The position numbers and the translations under genes were made by a program. 64,000 bases of DNA from Muribaculaceae bacterium (GTDB lineage Bacteria > Bacteroidota > Bacteroidia > Bacteroidales > Muribaculaceae), in NCBI GenBank assembly GCA_029058745.1, contig JAIDXM010000106.1, positions 1-64,000 on the forward strand, in the 5' to 3' direction. The notes under the pieces were generated by a model that saw nothing but the letters and a program-made list of their open reading frames with translations, was not told the origin of the DNA and made no database searches. Shown one piece after another: positions 25,472-34,398 of the stretch (positions are counted from its first letter, which is position 1; the number at the start of each line of letters is the position of its first letter).

Positions 25472-25924
25472 CTATTCTTCCAGTACAGTCCCTTTGTAGA
25501 TTCCAAGCAGGTCGTATTTAACGAGGACACCATCAGACAATCCGATTTCATAACCGGAAGATTTTTTCTTTACACTCACTATTTTTGCTCCATTGAATTT
25601 TTTTGACACGTTGTTGCGTATAGACTTCATCACAAGACCTTCAGGCACCTCTCTCTTCTTGCAGTCAACAGATGTCCATTTCCCTTTGTTGTTAAATTCA
25701 ATTGTTGTGCCGTTCACAAGGCGTACATCATAGTCGGTCTTCTTAAGAAGATGCTTGTCAATCTTTATCATTCCGATTTTAGCTTTCGGGAAATACTCAT
25801 CGAGCATATTACGGGCTTCCTCCGGGAGATCCTCTCGGGAAAGGGTGTATTTGTCGAAGATGGACGCATTCGCGCATGTGGCCGATGCCAACAAGACAAG
25901 GATGATTAAAAATAATTTTTTCAT
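25472..25924 (-). CDS. Secreted PepSY-like (BLIP-fold) protein
   Basis: A 150-residue protein with a signal peptide (about residues 1-20, ending CANA) and two PepSY-like repeats typical of Bacteroidota ('LPEEARNMLDEYFPKAKIGMIKIDKH...YDVRLVNGTTIEFNNKGKWTSVDC' and 'VSKKFNGAKIVSVKKKSSGYEIGLSDGVLVKYDLLG'). Such proteins are periplasmic with no proven activity. It lies 127 bp downstream of the FNT channel gene on the same strand but is separated from it by a strong hairpin. Confidence 0.78.
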   Translation of the reverse strand: MKKLFLIILVLLASATCANASIFDKYTLSREDLPEEARNMLDEYFPKAKIGMIKIDKHLLKKTDYDVRLVNGTTIEFNNKGKWTSVDCKKREVPEGLVMKSIRNNVSKKFNGAKIVSVKKKSSGYEIGLSDGVLVKYDLLGIYKGTVLEE

Positions 25925-25966
25925 TCTATTTTGTGATTTTATTGTAACACTCCTTTGTATTGAAAA

Positions 25967-26012
25967 CGTCCTGCGGGCATAGCTTGTTTAAACAGGCTAT
26001 ACCCGCAGGACG
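25967..26012 (-). terminator. 23-bp hairpin after the FNT gene
   Basis: Arms 25967-25989 and 25990-26012 (CGTCCTGCGGGCATAGC ... GCTATACCCGCAGGACG) pair almost completely with no separate loop. It starts 39 nt after the stop of the FNT gene and is followed on the minus strand by TTTTC, fitting a terminator. Confidence 0.75.
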
Positions 26013-26051
26013 GAAATTCATTTATTTAACAAAAGGAGATTTCCCGAGAGT

Positions 26052-26831
26052 CTAATTCTTTTTGTGAAGACATGTAGAGACGCAACCGACGAGCAATGCG
26101 CCTCCCACAATATTCCCGGCTGTGACGACAATAAGGTTGACCCAAAGTGAAGCCATGTCAACCTGAGCACCCTCCAGCATCCCCGCAGGGATAAAGAACA
26201 TGTTTGCGATGCAGTGTTCATAACCGAGAGCGACAAATGCGAAAACGGGAAGCCAACATCCGGCGATTTTATCACACAAGGTCTTTCCTGCCATTGCCAT
26301 CCATACAGCAAGGCATACACACCAATTGGCTCCGATTCCTCTAAGGAACATTGTTCCGATAGGGAGAGAGGTTTTCGTCTCGGCAATTTTGATTATGGCG
26401 GAATGATATGGTTCCGGTTCCGTCAATCCACTCCAGAATACGAGCAATAATGTTACCGCGAGTGCCCCGATGAAATTACCGACCCATACAATCACCCAGT
26501 TGCGCAAAAGATTTCCGGCCGATATTGTGTTCGCCATATATCCTGGAATCAAAACAGCGTTGTTGCCTGTGAATAATTCAGCACCTTGTGTGACAACCAA
26601 GACGAGTCCGACAGGGAAGACCAATCCGGCAAGCAATTTTTGTAATCCGGGATTTCCGGCAGTTATTTCTGGGAATCCATATCCTATAACAAGAGACAAT
26701 ATGCCGCCAAGGGCTATGAAAGCGCCAGCGAGAATTGACAATGCTGTTGTACGGGAAATTGAGAGAGAGGATTTTGCGAGTCCGACAGCTATCGCGCTGT
26801 CGATTATCTCCGCCGGATTTTTTAATGCCAT
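26052..26831 (-). CDS. Formate/nitrite transporter family (FNT) channel
   Basis: A 259-residue pentameric channel protein with six membrane helices and a conserved opening 'GLAKSSLSISRTTALSILAGAFIALGG'. The loop motif 'LVVTQGAELFTGNNAVL' corresponds to the FNT 'GSELFTGN' signature, and 'GANWCVCLAVWMA' matches the second half repeat. FocA-type members pass formate. Formate is the end product of the oxalate pathway encoded at 3.0-6.1 kb, so it may export that formate, although it is not in the same operon. Nitrite or another small anion is possible. Confidence 0.88.
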   Translation of the reverse strand: MALKNPAEIIDSAIAVGLAKSSLSISRTTALSILAGAFIALGGILSLVIGYGFPEITAGNPGLQKLLAGLVFPVGLVLVVTQGAELFTGNNAVLIPGYMANTISAGNLLRNWVIVWVGNFIGALAVTLLLVFWSGLTEPEPYHSAIIKIAETKTSLPIGTMFLRGIGANWCVCLAVWMAMAGKTLCDKIAGCWLPVFAFVALGYEHCIANMFFIPAGMLEGAQVDMASLWVNLIVVTAGNIVGGALLVGCVSTCLHKKN

Positions 26832-26873
26832 GTTGGATAATTGAGAAATTTAAAGAATAGATTGTCGTGTTTT

Positions 26874-26907
26874 CTGCAAAATTAGGTTTTTTTTAGTAAG
26901 TTTGCAA
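26874..26907. promoter_or_regulatory. Symmetrical bidirectional promoter for the FNT and GH92 genes
   Basis: CTGCAAAATTA (26874-26884), a 12-nt spacer and TAAGTTTGCAA (26897-26907) form a near-perfect inverted repeat with the same geometry as the alaS/M23 promoter. Leftward: -7 TAATTTTG (26877-26884) and -33 TTG (complement of 26905-26907), 20 nt apart. Rightward: -7 TAAGTTTG (26897-26904) with only CTG at the -33 place. Confidence 0.65.
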
Positions 26908-27008
26908 GACCGATATGTCATATATGAATCCGGTTCATAATAAGCAACCGGTTGATATTATATGTATTCGGCAACTGACCAATTGCAAACGACACATGAA
27001 AGAGTAAT

Positions 27009-29279
27009 ATGAGATCATCACTATACGCATTATCAATAGTTTTTTTGGTATGTCCCTCGATGGCGTTCTCCGGAACAAGGCTTGTGGATTATGTGGATCC
27101 GCGGATAGGGTCAGAGGGCCTCGGACGTGTGGTGGTAGGCCCGTGCGCCCCTTTCGGAATGGTCCGTCCGTCGCCGGATTGTACCCCCTCTCCAAATAGC
27201 GGATGGCTGCCAATGCCGGAGCGTGTGGATGGTTTTTCGCAGGTGCATGTCAGCGGGACCGGAGGCGGCCCTAAGTATGGCAATATTTTGCTGCTGCCAT
27301 TTAACGGAGGTTCTGACCATACGGGCATGTATGATTATCGTGAAAATGAGACGATATTGCCGGCATATTACAGTTGCAGTTTCAAGAGTGGGATAAAGAC
27401 AGAAATCACATCCACAGAAAGAAGTGTGGCATACCGGTTTGTATATCCTGAATCCGGAACGCGGAATCTTAAGATAGATGCCGGTTTTTTTCTTGGAGAA
27501 ACGCCGGTTCCGGATGCCCGGGAAGCTCAGCAGTTTGTCGGTTCGGAAATACAGGTGATTTCAGATTGTGCGGTTTCGGGATACTCGAGAATCCGAGGTG
27601 GATGGAACAATGGTAGGGCATATACGGTATATTTTTATTTGGAAAGTGATGTTCCTTTTTCAGAGACCTCCACATGGAAGGGTGAGAATGTTACAGACTC
27701 GAAATTCCAGATAGATACAGGGGAGAAGACCGGCGCATTGTTGAGATTCGGAGAAAAAGGCGACACTGTCAATGTACGTGTCGGCATATCGTTCATAAGT
27801 GAGCTTAAGGCCCGTTATAATTGTGAAAAAGAGACAAAAGGGAAAAGCTTTGGTCAAATTCGTGAAGAATTGCTCGGACGTTGGGAAGAGTTGCTCAAGA
27901 GAGTGGAGATTGACCCTACAGCACAGGAAGAGCATAAAAGGATGTTCTATACCGCACTCTATCACACAATGCTGATGCCAAGCGATCGCAGTGGTGAGAA
28001 TCCATTGTGGAGTGATCCGGTGCCATATTATGATGACTTCTATGCTTTGTGGGATACTTACCGGACATCTATGCCACTGATGACACTGATAGATTCCGGA
28101 CGCGTGTCGGAAATCGTGAATTCTCTTGTGAATATCTGTAAGAGAGATGGCTTCATGCCTGATGCCAGAAGTGGCAATTGCAACGGCAGGACGCAGGGAG
28201 GATCAACAGCCGACATAGTCATTGCCGATGCGTGTGTGAAAGGGGTGGCGGGGATAGATTATGATGAAGCGTTGAGAGCGATGCTCGTGAATGCCACAGT
28301 TCCACCGGGAGGAAATGAAGAGGCCGAGGGAAGAGGAGGACTCCGCGAGTATCTTGAGCTTGGCTATATCCCTCACGGCATAGCAAGAGCCGGCAATCGG
28401 ACCGTAGAGTATTCTTTGTGTGATTTCGCCATACATCAGGTGGCAAAGTGTCTTGGAAATGATTCATTGGCATCTTTTTATCTTCGGCAATCGGAGTCTT
28501 GGAAAAACTTATGGCGAGATGACTACGAGCATGACGGTGCAAGAGGCTTTATTATGCCGAAGGATGCATCGGGCAATTGGCTTGACGAGTTGCCGTTCGG
28601 ACATTCCAAATCGCAGCGTCCGACCTATCGCTACACTCCGCTGACTTTTGAAGGCCCCTGGTACACACCGTGGTGGAACATGTTTTTTTATGAGGCATCA
28701 TCATGGGAATACTCACTGAGCATCCCTCATGATGTTCCGGGGCTTATAGCAAGATGTGGCGGTAATGAGGCATTCGACAGACGGCTGGACACTTTTTTCG
28801 AGAAAGGATATTTCAATGTTAACAATGAGCCGTCGTTCATGTCACCCTGTCTGTATCATTGGATTGGGCGCCCCGACAAATCCGGTGAAAGAGTTTTGGA
28901 TATAATCCGTGAGAACTATGACGATTCTCCTCAAGGGCTTCCCGGAAATGATGATTCGGGAGCCATGTCTTCGTGGCTTGTGTTCAATATGTGTGGCATT
29001 TACCCGAATGCGGGGCATGATTATTATCTTATCCATACACCGGTTCTGAAATCTGCTGCGTTCAAATTGGAGTCTGGAAAGACTTTCAAGATTACGGCTG
29101 ATAACCTTTCTGCTGATAACCGATATATAATCCAGGCTTATCTGAATGATGTCCCGTATGATTATTCCACGATAAGACATTCGGATATAATGAAGGGAGG
29201 AGAGCTTAGACTTGTGATGGGAGCTATGGCCGGAAAGTGGGGAGAACGGATGTTCGAAGAATCAGAAGTTAAGAAATAA
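27009..29279 (+). CDS. Secreted GH92 family alpha-mannosidase
   Basis: A 756-residue glycoside hydrolase of family 92, calcium-dependent exo-alpha-mannosidases (often alpha-1,2) acting on mannans and N-glycans. A signal peptide covers about residues 1-20. The N-terminal domain motif 'LGRVVVGPCAPFGMVRPSPD' is diagnostic. In the (alpha/alpha)6 domain, 'GNDDSGAMSSWLVFNMCGIYP' (about residues 645-665) carries the catalytic-base Asp pair, and 'SWEYSLSIPHD' lines the sugar site. Length is normal. There is no SusC/SusD pair nearby. The small secreted protein downstream is 9 bp away and probably co-transcribed. Confidence 0.93.
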   Translation: MRSSLYALSIVFLVCPSMAFSGTRLVDYVDPRIGSEGLGRVVVGPCAPFGMVRPSPDCTPSPNSGWLPMPERVDGFSQVHVSGTGGGPKYGNILLLPFNGGSDHTGMYDYRENETILPAYYSCSFKSGIKTEITSTERSVAYRFVYPESGTRNLKIDAGFFLGETPVPDAREAQQFVGSEIQVISDCAVSGYSRIRGGWNNGRAYTVYFYLESDVPFSETSTWKGENVTDSKFQIDTGEKTGALLRFGEKGDTVNVRVGISFISELKARYNCEKETKGKSFGQIREELLGRWEELLKRVEIDPTAQEEHKRMFYTALYHTMLMPSDRSGENPLWSDPVPYYDDFYALWDTYRTSMPLMTLIDSGRVSEIVNSLVNICKRDGFMPDARSGNCNGRTQGGSTADIVIADACVKGVAGIDYDEALRAMLVNATVPPGGNEEAEGRGGLREYLELGYIPHGIARAGNRTVEYSLCDFAIHQVAKCLGNDSLASFYLRQSESWKNLWRDDYEHDGARGFIMPKDASGNWLDELPFGHSKSQRPTYRYTPLTFEGPWYTPWWNMFFYEASSWEYSLSIPHDVPGLIARCGGNEAFDRRLDTFFEKGYFNVNNEPSFMSPCLYHWIGRPDKSGERVLDIIRENYDDSPQGLPGNDDSGAMSSWLVFNMCGIYPNAGHDYYLIHTPVLKSAAFKLESGKTFKITADNLSADNRYIIQAYLNDVPYDYSTIRHSDIMKGGELRLVMGAMAGKWGERMFEESEVKK

Positions 29280-29288
29280 GAGGTCGAT

Positions 29289-29828
29289 ATGATAAAAAAA
29301 ATTGCTGTATTGTTTTCTGCCATGTTGTTTTCATATATGGTTTTGCGGGCAGATGTCATGCCTGGAGACACTATAAATGTGGCTTATAAGTTACATGGAC
29401 AGACGAGACGCTTCAAATTTGTGTATGATTTGGAAGGAGATGGTGGGATAACACTACATTGGAGCATAATGCGAAATCTAAGATTATGGAAAGGTAGTTA
29501 TTCGATGTCCCCTGAGTCTGTTGAGAGAGGAAGCCGGCAGAGCTGTCTAATGCCTGAGGATGGAAACCACATTACATTGAAGGGGTGTGAGACGTTCGGC
29601 ATGATATCCGCTGACAGTTTTAATGAATTGTGTGAAAAGGGAAAATTTATATACAATGGTGTAGAATATGTAAAGACAGGAGAGGGTGTTAGCGATCTTG
29701 GCAATGTCATAGAGGTTGTGGATGAAGAGGAGGGTGCGAGAATGCAGATACTTGACAACGGGAAATTGCCGCTAATAGTAAGGATGAGCGATAATCCTCT
29801 TGAGATAGACTGGACAATGACGAAATGA
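29289..29828 (+). CDS. Secreted protein of unknown function
   Basis: A 179-residue protein with a signal peptide (about residues 1-21, ending VLRAD). The mature part is beta-rich and acidic ('VYDLEGDGGITLHWSIMRNLRLWKGSYSM', 'VEYVKTGEGVSDLGNVIEVVDEEEGARMQILDNG'). I do not recognise the family. It starts 9 bp after the GH92 gene, so it is likely expressed with it in the periplasm or outer membrane. Confidence 0.7.
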   Translation: MIKKIAVLFSAMLFSYMVLRADVMPGDTINVAYKLHGQTRRFKFVYDLEGDGGITLHWSIMRNLRLWKGSYSMSPESVERGSRQSCLMPEDGNHITLKGCETFGMISADSFNELCEKGKFIYNGVEYVKTGEGVSDLGNVIEVVDEEEGARMQILDNGKLPLIVRMSDNPLEIDWTMTK

Positions 29829-29996
29829 TGGCAGTGATATGCCCGGGATAATTCCGTGATGTCGATTATAGAATATTTGATTTTCTAAGAATAATTAACA
29901 GGCCGCGAATGAAGCTGTTGGATGATAGGATTGTTATAAATTGAGAAAGTTGTCGCCAGACGACTACGTAATTATCAGTTATAAAAATGTATTGTT

Positions 29997-30404
29997 ATGG
30001 ACTATAAGATTATCGACATAGAGGGAGTGGGAGAGAGCTATGCCTCCAAACTGAAGGAATGTGGCATTGACACTGTGGCAAAGCTTCTTGAGGTAGGATG
30101 TATGCCTAAAGGACGCGAAGAGCTTTCGGAAACGACCGGCATATCAAAAAAACTTATCCTTAAATGGGTAAACCATGCGGATTTGTTCCGTATTGATGGA
30201 GTAGGGCCACAGTTCGCAGAATTACTTGAGGCATCAGGAGTGGATACCGTAAAGGAGTTGCGCCACAGGAATGCGGGGAATCTCGCAGATAAGGTGACTG
30301 AGGTTAATGAGGAGAGACATTTGTGCCACCGTGTTCCGTCGGAGAAGGAGTTGCAAAAGATGATAGATCAGGCAGGAGAGATTGAGCCTTTGGTGAGATA
30401 CTGA
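29997..30404 (+). CDS. DUF4332 helix-hairpin-helix protein
   Basis: A 135-residue cytoplasmic protein made of two helix-hairpin-helix units: 'IEGVGESYASKLKECGIDTVAKLLEVGCMPKGREELSETTGIS' and 'IDGVGPQFAELLEASGVDTVKELRHRNAGNL'. This is the DUF4332 arrangement. Such units usually bind DNA without sequence preference; a role is not known. A strong intrinsic terminator lies about 85 nt downstream. Confidence 0.85.
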   Translation: MDYKIIDIEGVGESYASKLKECGIDTVAKLLEVGCMPKGREELSETTGISKKLILKWVNHADLFRIDGVGPQFAELLEASGVDTVKELRHRNAGNLADKVTEVNEERHLCHRVPSEKELQKMIDQAGEIEPLVRY

Positions 30405-30488
30405 TATAGCCGAAAAAAGAGAATTGTCGCAGATAAGATACATTCTGCAAGTCCGGCCGTATATACAAAAGTATGATTCTTGCGTTAA

Positions 30489-30535
30489 ACACAAGGTGAT
30501 TGTCCGATTTGGACGGTCGCCTTGTGTGTTTTTGT
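30489..30535 (+). terminator. Intrinsic terminator after the DUF4332 gene
   Basis: A 17-bp stem (30489-30505 with 30511-30527, three G-U pairs, 5-nt loop) followed by TTTTTGTATT. It fits a plus-strand intrinsic terminator. Confidence 0.8.
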
Positions 30536-30551
30536 ATTAAGGCACTGAAAC

Positions 30552-33146
30552 GTGAATAAATTAGACAGTATTATAAAGGTAGTATTTTTGAGATTGCAAA
30601 CGATGGCCATATCTATATGCATGTGTGGCTTGTCGGCAGTCATGTGTAATGTTGAGATGCAAGCGGCAGTTCCTGTGATAGTGAAAGGGGTTGTCGCCGA
30701 TTCAATTACCGGGGAAGTTTTGCCGTATGCCACTCTGTCTTCATTGAGTAATGTGAAGAACAATGCAGTGGCAGACAGCGAGGGAAGATTCCGGCTCAAG
30801 ACTACAGACAGTTCAGAAGAATGGAGAGTGACTTATACCGGTTACAAAACAAAGACGATTCTCTCCCCTTTATCCGACAGTGTCGTGAAAATACTACTCT
30901 CTCCGCTCGAAATGAGCCTGGAAGAGGTGGTGGTGAGGCCGCGTAAGGAGAAATACTCGAAGAAAAATAATCCGGCTGTTGATTTTGTCAGACGGCTCCG
31001 ATCCGAATCAGGAAGACATGACCCGTTGAAGAGCGCTTATTACAGTTATGACAAATATGAGAAAACGCTCATAGCCCTCAATGATTTTAAGAGTGACTTC
31101 CAGGGAGGTTTGCTTTCGGGGAGAGGCAATTTCCTGAAGAATTATGTTGATACATCCTCTTGGACTGGAACCCGTATTTTGGACCTGATGTTAAAGGAGA
31201 AAGCCTCAACCCGTATAACCGGACGGAATCCTAAGATAGACAAGGAGGTTACACGTGGCTATCGCAGGGCAGGTCTGGATGAGGTGCTTAATCAGGAAAA
31301 CATGCAGCTGATTATGGAGGATGTGATTCGGGAAGTTGATATTTTTGGGAATGACATAATTTTTCTCCAGAATCGTTTCGTGAGTCCTCTCTCTTCCATA
31401 GGCCCGGATTTCTATAAGTATTATCTGAGCGATACTGTCTATATTGGCAAAGACCGGTGTATAGAGCTTAGTTTCGTGCCTCATAATCCACAGTCGATGG
31501 GTTTTAATGGAAAGATATATGTCCCTGTTGATGATACAACGATGTTTGTTAAGAAGATAACCATGAGAGTTCCGCAGGCCATCAATCTGAATTACGTGGA
31601 TAATATATTCGTAAATCAGACTTATGAGAAGGATAGTCTCGGAAACCGGCATAAGACCTATGACGATGTCTGCATTGAGATGCAGATTGCACCGGGCACA
31701 CCACGCCTTTATGGAAGAAAGACCACTTCATATGACAATTTCAGTTATGACAGGAGAGAGGATATGGCGGGATATTATAGTCGTCTCGGTCGGTATCATG
31801 AGCTTGAGGATGCAAGAAACCGAGACAGTAATTTCTGGTTGGCAGAGAGGAAGACACCGCTGACGAATGCGGAGGCACGAATGGGAGAGATGATGGGACA
31901 GATGAGGAAGGTGCCGTTGTTTTATTGGGCGGAAAAGACAGTCGGACTGCTTGAGAGCGGGTATTTGAGAACCGGGAAACCGAGCAAGGTTGATTTAGGT
32001 CCTGTCAATACTCTTTTTAGTGGCAATACGGTGGAAGGTCTGCGCATAAGGATAGGAGGTATGACTATGTCTCCCCTGAATCCTCATGTATTCGCGAAGG
32101 GTTATGTGGCTTATGGAACCAAGGACCGCAAGTGGAAATATAAAGGAGAACTGGAGTATTCATTCAGCAGAAAGAAGAACCACTCATATGAATGGCCACG
32201 TCATGGATTCTATGGGTCTTATTCCTATGACCTTGATATGATTGGACAACACTATCTATTTACTAATCAAGATAATGTATTTTTGTCGTTGAAGAGGAAA
32301 AAGAGTGTCCTTGTCACTTATCGTCGTCAGGCAAAGGGGGGATATATCCTCGAATTACCAAACAACTTTTCTGTAGAGGCCGGTATAAAACATGAGATTC
32401 AGGAGGCAACACAGTGGCTTCCTTTTATATATCCGGATGGCAGTGTGTCGGGTAAATATGTTCAGTCATCGTTTGGATTGACTCTAAGATGGGCTCCCGG
32501 AGAGAAATTCGTGCAAGGACGCACCACCCGTCTTCCTGTCAATCTTGATTCATGGGTGTTCCAGTTTAGCCATGAATACTGTCCCAAAGGAGTCCTGGGG
32601 TCAGCGTTCACACTTAACAGAAGTGAATTATCGATTCAGAAACGTCTGTGGCTGTCAGCGTTTGGATATACGGATATAATCTTGAAAGCCGGAAAGATAT
32701 GGAGTGGCGTATATTATCCGGCATTGATGTGGCCTAATGCCAACCTGTCATACACCATTCAGCCGGAGAGTTACTCTCTTATGAATCCCATGGAGTTTGC
32801 CAACGACCATTATGCATCGGTGGATTTTACATATTTCGGCAACGGAGTTCTGTTCAACCGTATTCCATTGCTGAAGAAGTTGAAGATAAGAGAAGCCGTG
32901 ACATTCAAGGGATTGATGGGAGGCCTGACAGACCGCAATAACCCGGAAATAAATGAAAACCTGTTGCTATTTCCTGTTGACTCCCATTGTAGGATTATGG
33001 GGAAACGACCGTATATGGAAATAGGAGCCGGAATAGATAATATACTTACGGTGCTAAGGGTTGATTATGTATGGAGGTTGACTTACCGTGACACTCCGGG
33101 ATGTGACAAAAGCGGAGTGCGTATTTCACTCCATTTCTCTTTCTGA
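30552..33146 (+). CDS. DUF5686 outer-membrane protein with carboxypeptidase-like regulatory domain
   Basis: An 864-residue protein. A signal peptide occupies about residues 1-39; a CarboxypepD-reg-like beta domain follows ('VKGVVADSITGEVLPYATLSSLSNVKNNAVADSEGRFRLKT', about 43-115). The rest matches the DUF5686 family: aromatic-rich beta strands and a C-terminal 'GVRISLHFSF' that ends in Phe, as outer-membrane beta-barrels do. It is therefore probably an outer-membrane barrel; the function of the family is unknown. It converges on the YjbQ gene with a 27-bp gap. Confidence 0.87.
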   Translation: MNKLDSIIKVVFLRLQTMAISICMCGLSAVMCNVEMQAAVPVIVKGVVADSITGEVLPYATLSSLSNVKNNAVADSEGRFRLKTTDSSEEWRVTYTGYKTKTILSPLSDSVVKILLSPLEMSLEEVVVRPRKEKYSKKNNPAVDFVRRLRSESGRHDPLKSAYYSYDKYEKTLIALNDFKSDFQGGLLSGRGNFLKNYVDTSSWTGTRILDLMLKEKASTRITGRNPKIDKEVTRGYRRAGLDEVLNQENMQLIMEDVIREVDIFGNDIIFLQNRFVSPLSSIGPDFYKYYLSDTVYIGKDRCIELSFVPHNPQSMGFNGKIYVPVDDTTMFVKKITMRVPQAINLNYVDNIFVNQTYEKDSLGNRHKTYDDVCIEMQIAPGTPRLYGRKTTSYDNFSYDRREDMAGYYSRLGRYHELEDARNRDSNFWLAERKTPLTNAEARMGEMMGQMRKVPLFYWAEKTVGLLESGYLRTGKPSKVDLGPVNTLFSGNTVEGLRIRIGGMTMSPLNPHVFAKGYVAYGTKDRKWKYKGELEYSFSRKKNHSYEWPRHGFYGSYSYDLDMIGQHYLFTNQDNVFLSLKRKKSVLVTYRRQAKGGYILELPNNFSVEAGIKHEIQEATQWLPFIYPDGSVSGKYVQSSFGLTLRWAPGEKFVQGRTTRLPVNLDSWVFQFSHEYCPKGVLGSAFTLNRSELSIQKRLWLSAFGYTDIILKAGKIWSGVYYPALMWPNANLSYTIQPESYSLMNPMEFANDHYASVDFTYFGNGVLFNRIPLLKKLKIREAVTFKGLMGGLTDRNNPEINENLLLFPVDSHCRIMGKRPYMEIGAGIDNILTVLRVDYVWRLTYRDTPGCDKSGVRISLHFSF

Positions 33147-33173
33147 TGCAGTGCGACATAACATTGTCGATGA

Positions 33174-33590
33174 CTATCCTTCACCTGCTATTGTGGCGAC
33201 AATTTTCCTGGCCCCGCCGAATTTGCGGAATTCGCAAAGATATATACCTTGCCATGTGCCAAGATTGAGTCTTCCGGCGGTGATTGGAATAGTGACGGAG
33301 TTTCCTATGATAGAAGCCTTCGCATGGGCGGGCATGTCATCCGGGCCTTCCATTGTGTGCGTATAGTAAGGTTCTCTCTCTCTCACAATACGGTCGAAGA
33401 TGCTTTTGAGATCTGTCCTTACATCCGGGTCTGCGTTTTCATTTATGGTCAGGGCCGCCGATGTGTGCTTGATAAATAGATTCAAGATTCCTGTAGTAGG
33501 GAGTGACGGCAATTTGGCTACAATCTCGCCGGTGATGAGATGGAATCCAGCTTTTCGAGGCGATAAGGAAAATTCGACTTGTTGGTACAT
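33174..33590 (-). CDS. YjbQ family protein (UPF0047)
   Basis: A 138-residue protein of the YjbQ/UPF0047 family. The start at 33590 (MYQQVEFSLSPRKAGFHLITGEI) is preferred to the ATG at 33650, because the upstream part overlaps the promoter. Family motifs are 'GILNLFIKHTSAALTINENADPDVRTDL' and 'HAKASIIGNSVTIPITAGRLNLGTWQGIYLCEFR', with the conserved His in TSAAL-type and HAKA motifs. Some members show weak thiamine-phosphate-synthase activity; the true role is unsettled. Confidence 0.9.
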   Translation of the reverse strand: MYQQVEFSLSPRKAGFHLITGEIVAKLPSLPTTGILNLFIKHTSAALTINENADPDVRTDLKSIFDRIVREREPYYTHTMEGPDDMPAHAKASIIGNSVTIPITAGRLNLGTWQGIYLCEFRKFGGARKIVATIAGEG

Positions 33591-33647
33591 AGGGGTGTAT
33601 ATTGGTGATTTATAATATATATATCTTTGATGGAAGTGTTTCGGATG

Positions 33648-33655
33648 CAAAAATA
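33648..33655 (-). promoter_or_regulatory. -7 box of the YjbQ gene
   Basis: CAAAAATA on the plus strand reads TATTTTTG on the minus strand, matching TAnnTTTG. It overlaps the more distant possible ATG (33650), supporting the start at 33590. Confidence 0.5.
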
Positions 33656-33723
33656 ATAAAAAAAGGTTGATATTGAAACTATCTTTTTAAGGATGCGTCT
33701 AATCTTTTATTCAAGGATAATAA

Positions 33724-34341
33724 ATGAAATATCAGGTGATGAATTCAATGACAGCGGGGATTCTGTTTCAAGGGGTTGTACCAGACTCTTCCAGGTTACG
33801 CAGAATAGCGGCGATGCTGTTTGCGCGTTTTTCGACCAAAACGGGTTCGCGTATTGTGCAGGCCAGAGTCGAGGAATATGAGTGCATAATGGAGAGATAT
33901 GGTGGTCTGATAAAAAAGGTATGCTATTATTATTCCAGTTCAGCCCAGGAATATGAGGATTTTATGCAGGATACGAGCGCGAATATTTGGCGAGGACTTG
34001 ATTCGTTTAGAAAGGAATCGAAGCAGTCCACCTGGATATACAGGATATGTCTGAATACGTGTATATCCGGATGGCGTAGGAATTCTCGCCATAATAACCT
34101 TCAGACACTTGATTCTATTGTGGAGCCAGGAATGAATGATGGAAATGATAAGGAAGAGGTGGAGGCTCTTCATTATCTTATTTCGTTGCTTGCACCGGAG
34201 GAAAAGGCATTGATAATGCTTTGGCTTGACGAGAAGAGCTACGAGGAGATTTCAGATGTGACAGGCTACAATCGCAATACTGTGGCGACAAAGCTGAGAA
34301 GAATCAAGGATAAGCTCGCCAAAAAAGCGAGACACCTTTAG
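33724..34341 (+). CDS. ECF-type RNA polymerase sigma factor (first of three)
   Basis: A sigma-70 region 2 ('YECIMERYGGLIKKVCYYYSSSAQEYEDFMQDTSANIWRGLDSFRKESKQSTWIYRICLNTC') is followed by a region 4 helix-turn-helix ('LLAPEEKALIMLWLDEKSYEEISDVTGYNRNTVATKLRRIK'). The frame is open from 33724 (205 residues), but the first 30-45 residues lie before the sigma domain and may be untranslated; the ATG at 33814 is a good alternative. The next gene, a small membrane protein 57 bp downstream, may be its anti-sigma partner. Confidence 0.85.
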   Translation: MKYQVMNSMTAGILFQGVVPDSSRLRRIAAMLFARFSTKTGSRIVQARVEEYECIMERYGGLIKKVCYYYSSSAQEYEDFMQDTSANIWRGLDSFRKESKQSTWIYRICLNTCISGWRRNSRHNNLQTLDSIVEPGMNDGNDKEEVEALHYLISLLAPEEKALIMLWLDEKSYEEISDVTGYNRNTVATKLRRIKDKLAKKARHL

Positions 34342-34398
34342 ATGAGTGAGCATGAATGCTGTTGATATAAAATTATCAATCTCTTAAAGTAACACTAT

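Noticed and set aside
26052-26831. FNT channel as part of the oxalate operon
   Set aside because: A functional link through formate is plausible, but it is 20 kb away with its own promoter and terminator, so no operon link can be claimed.
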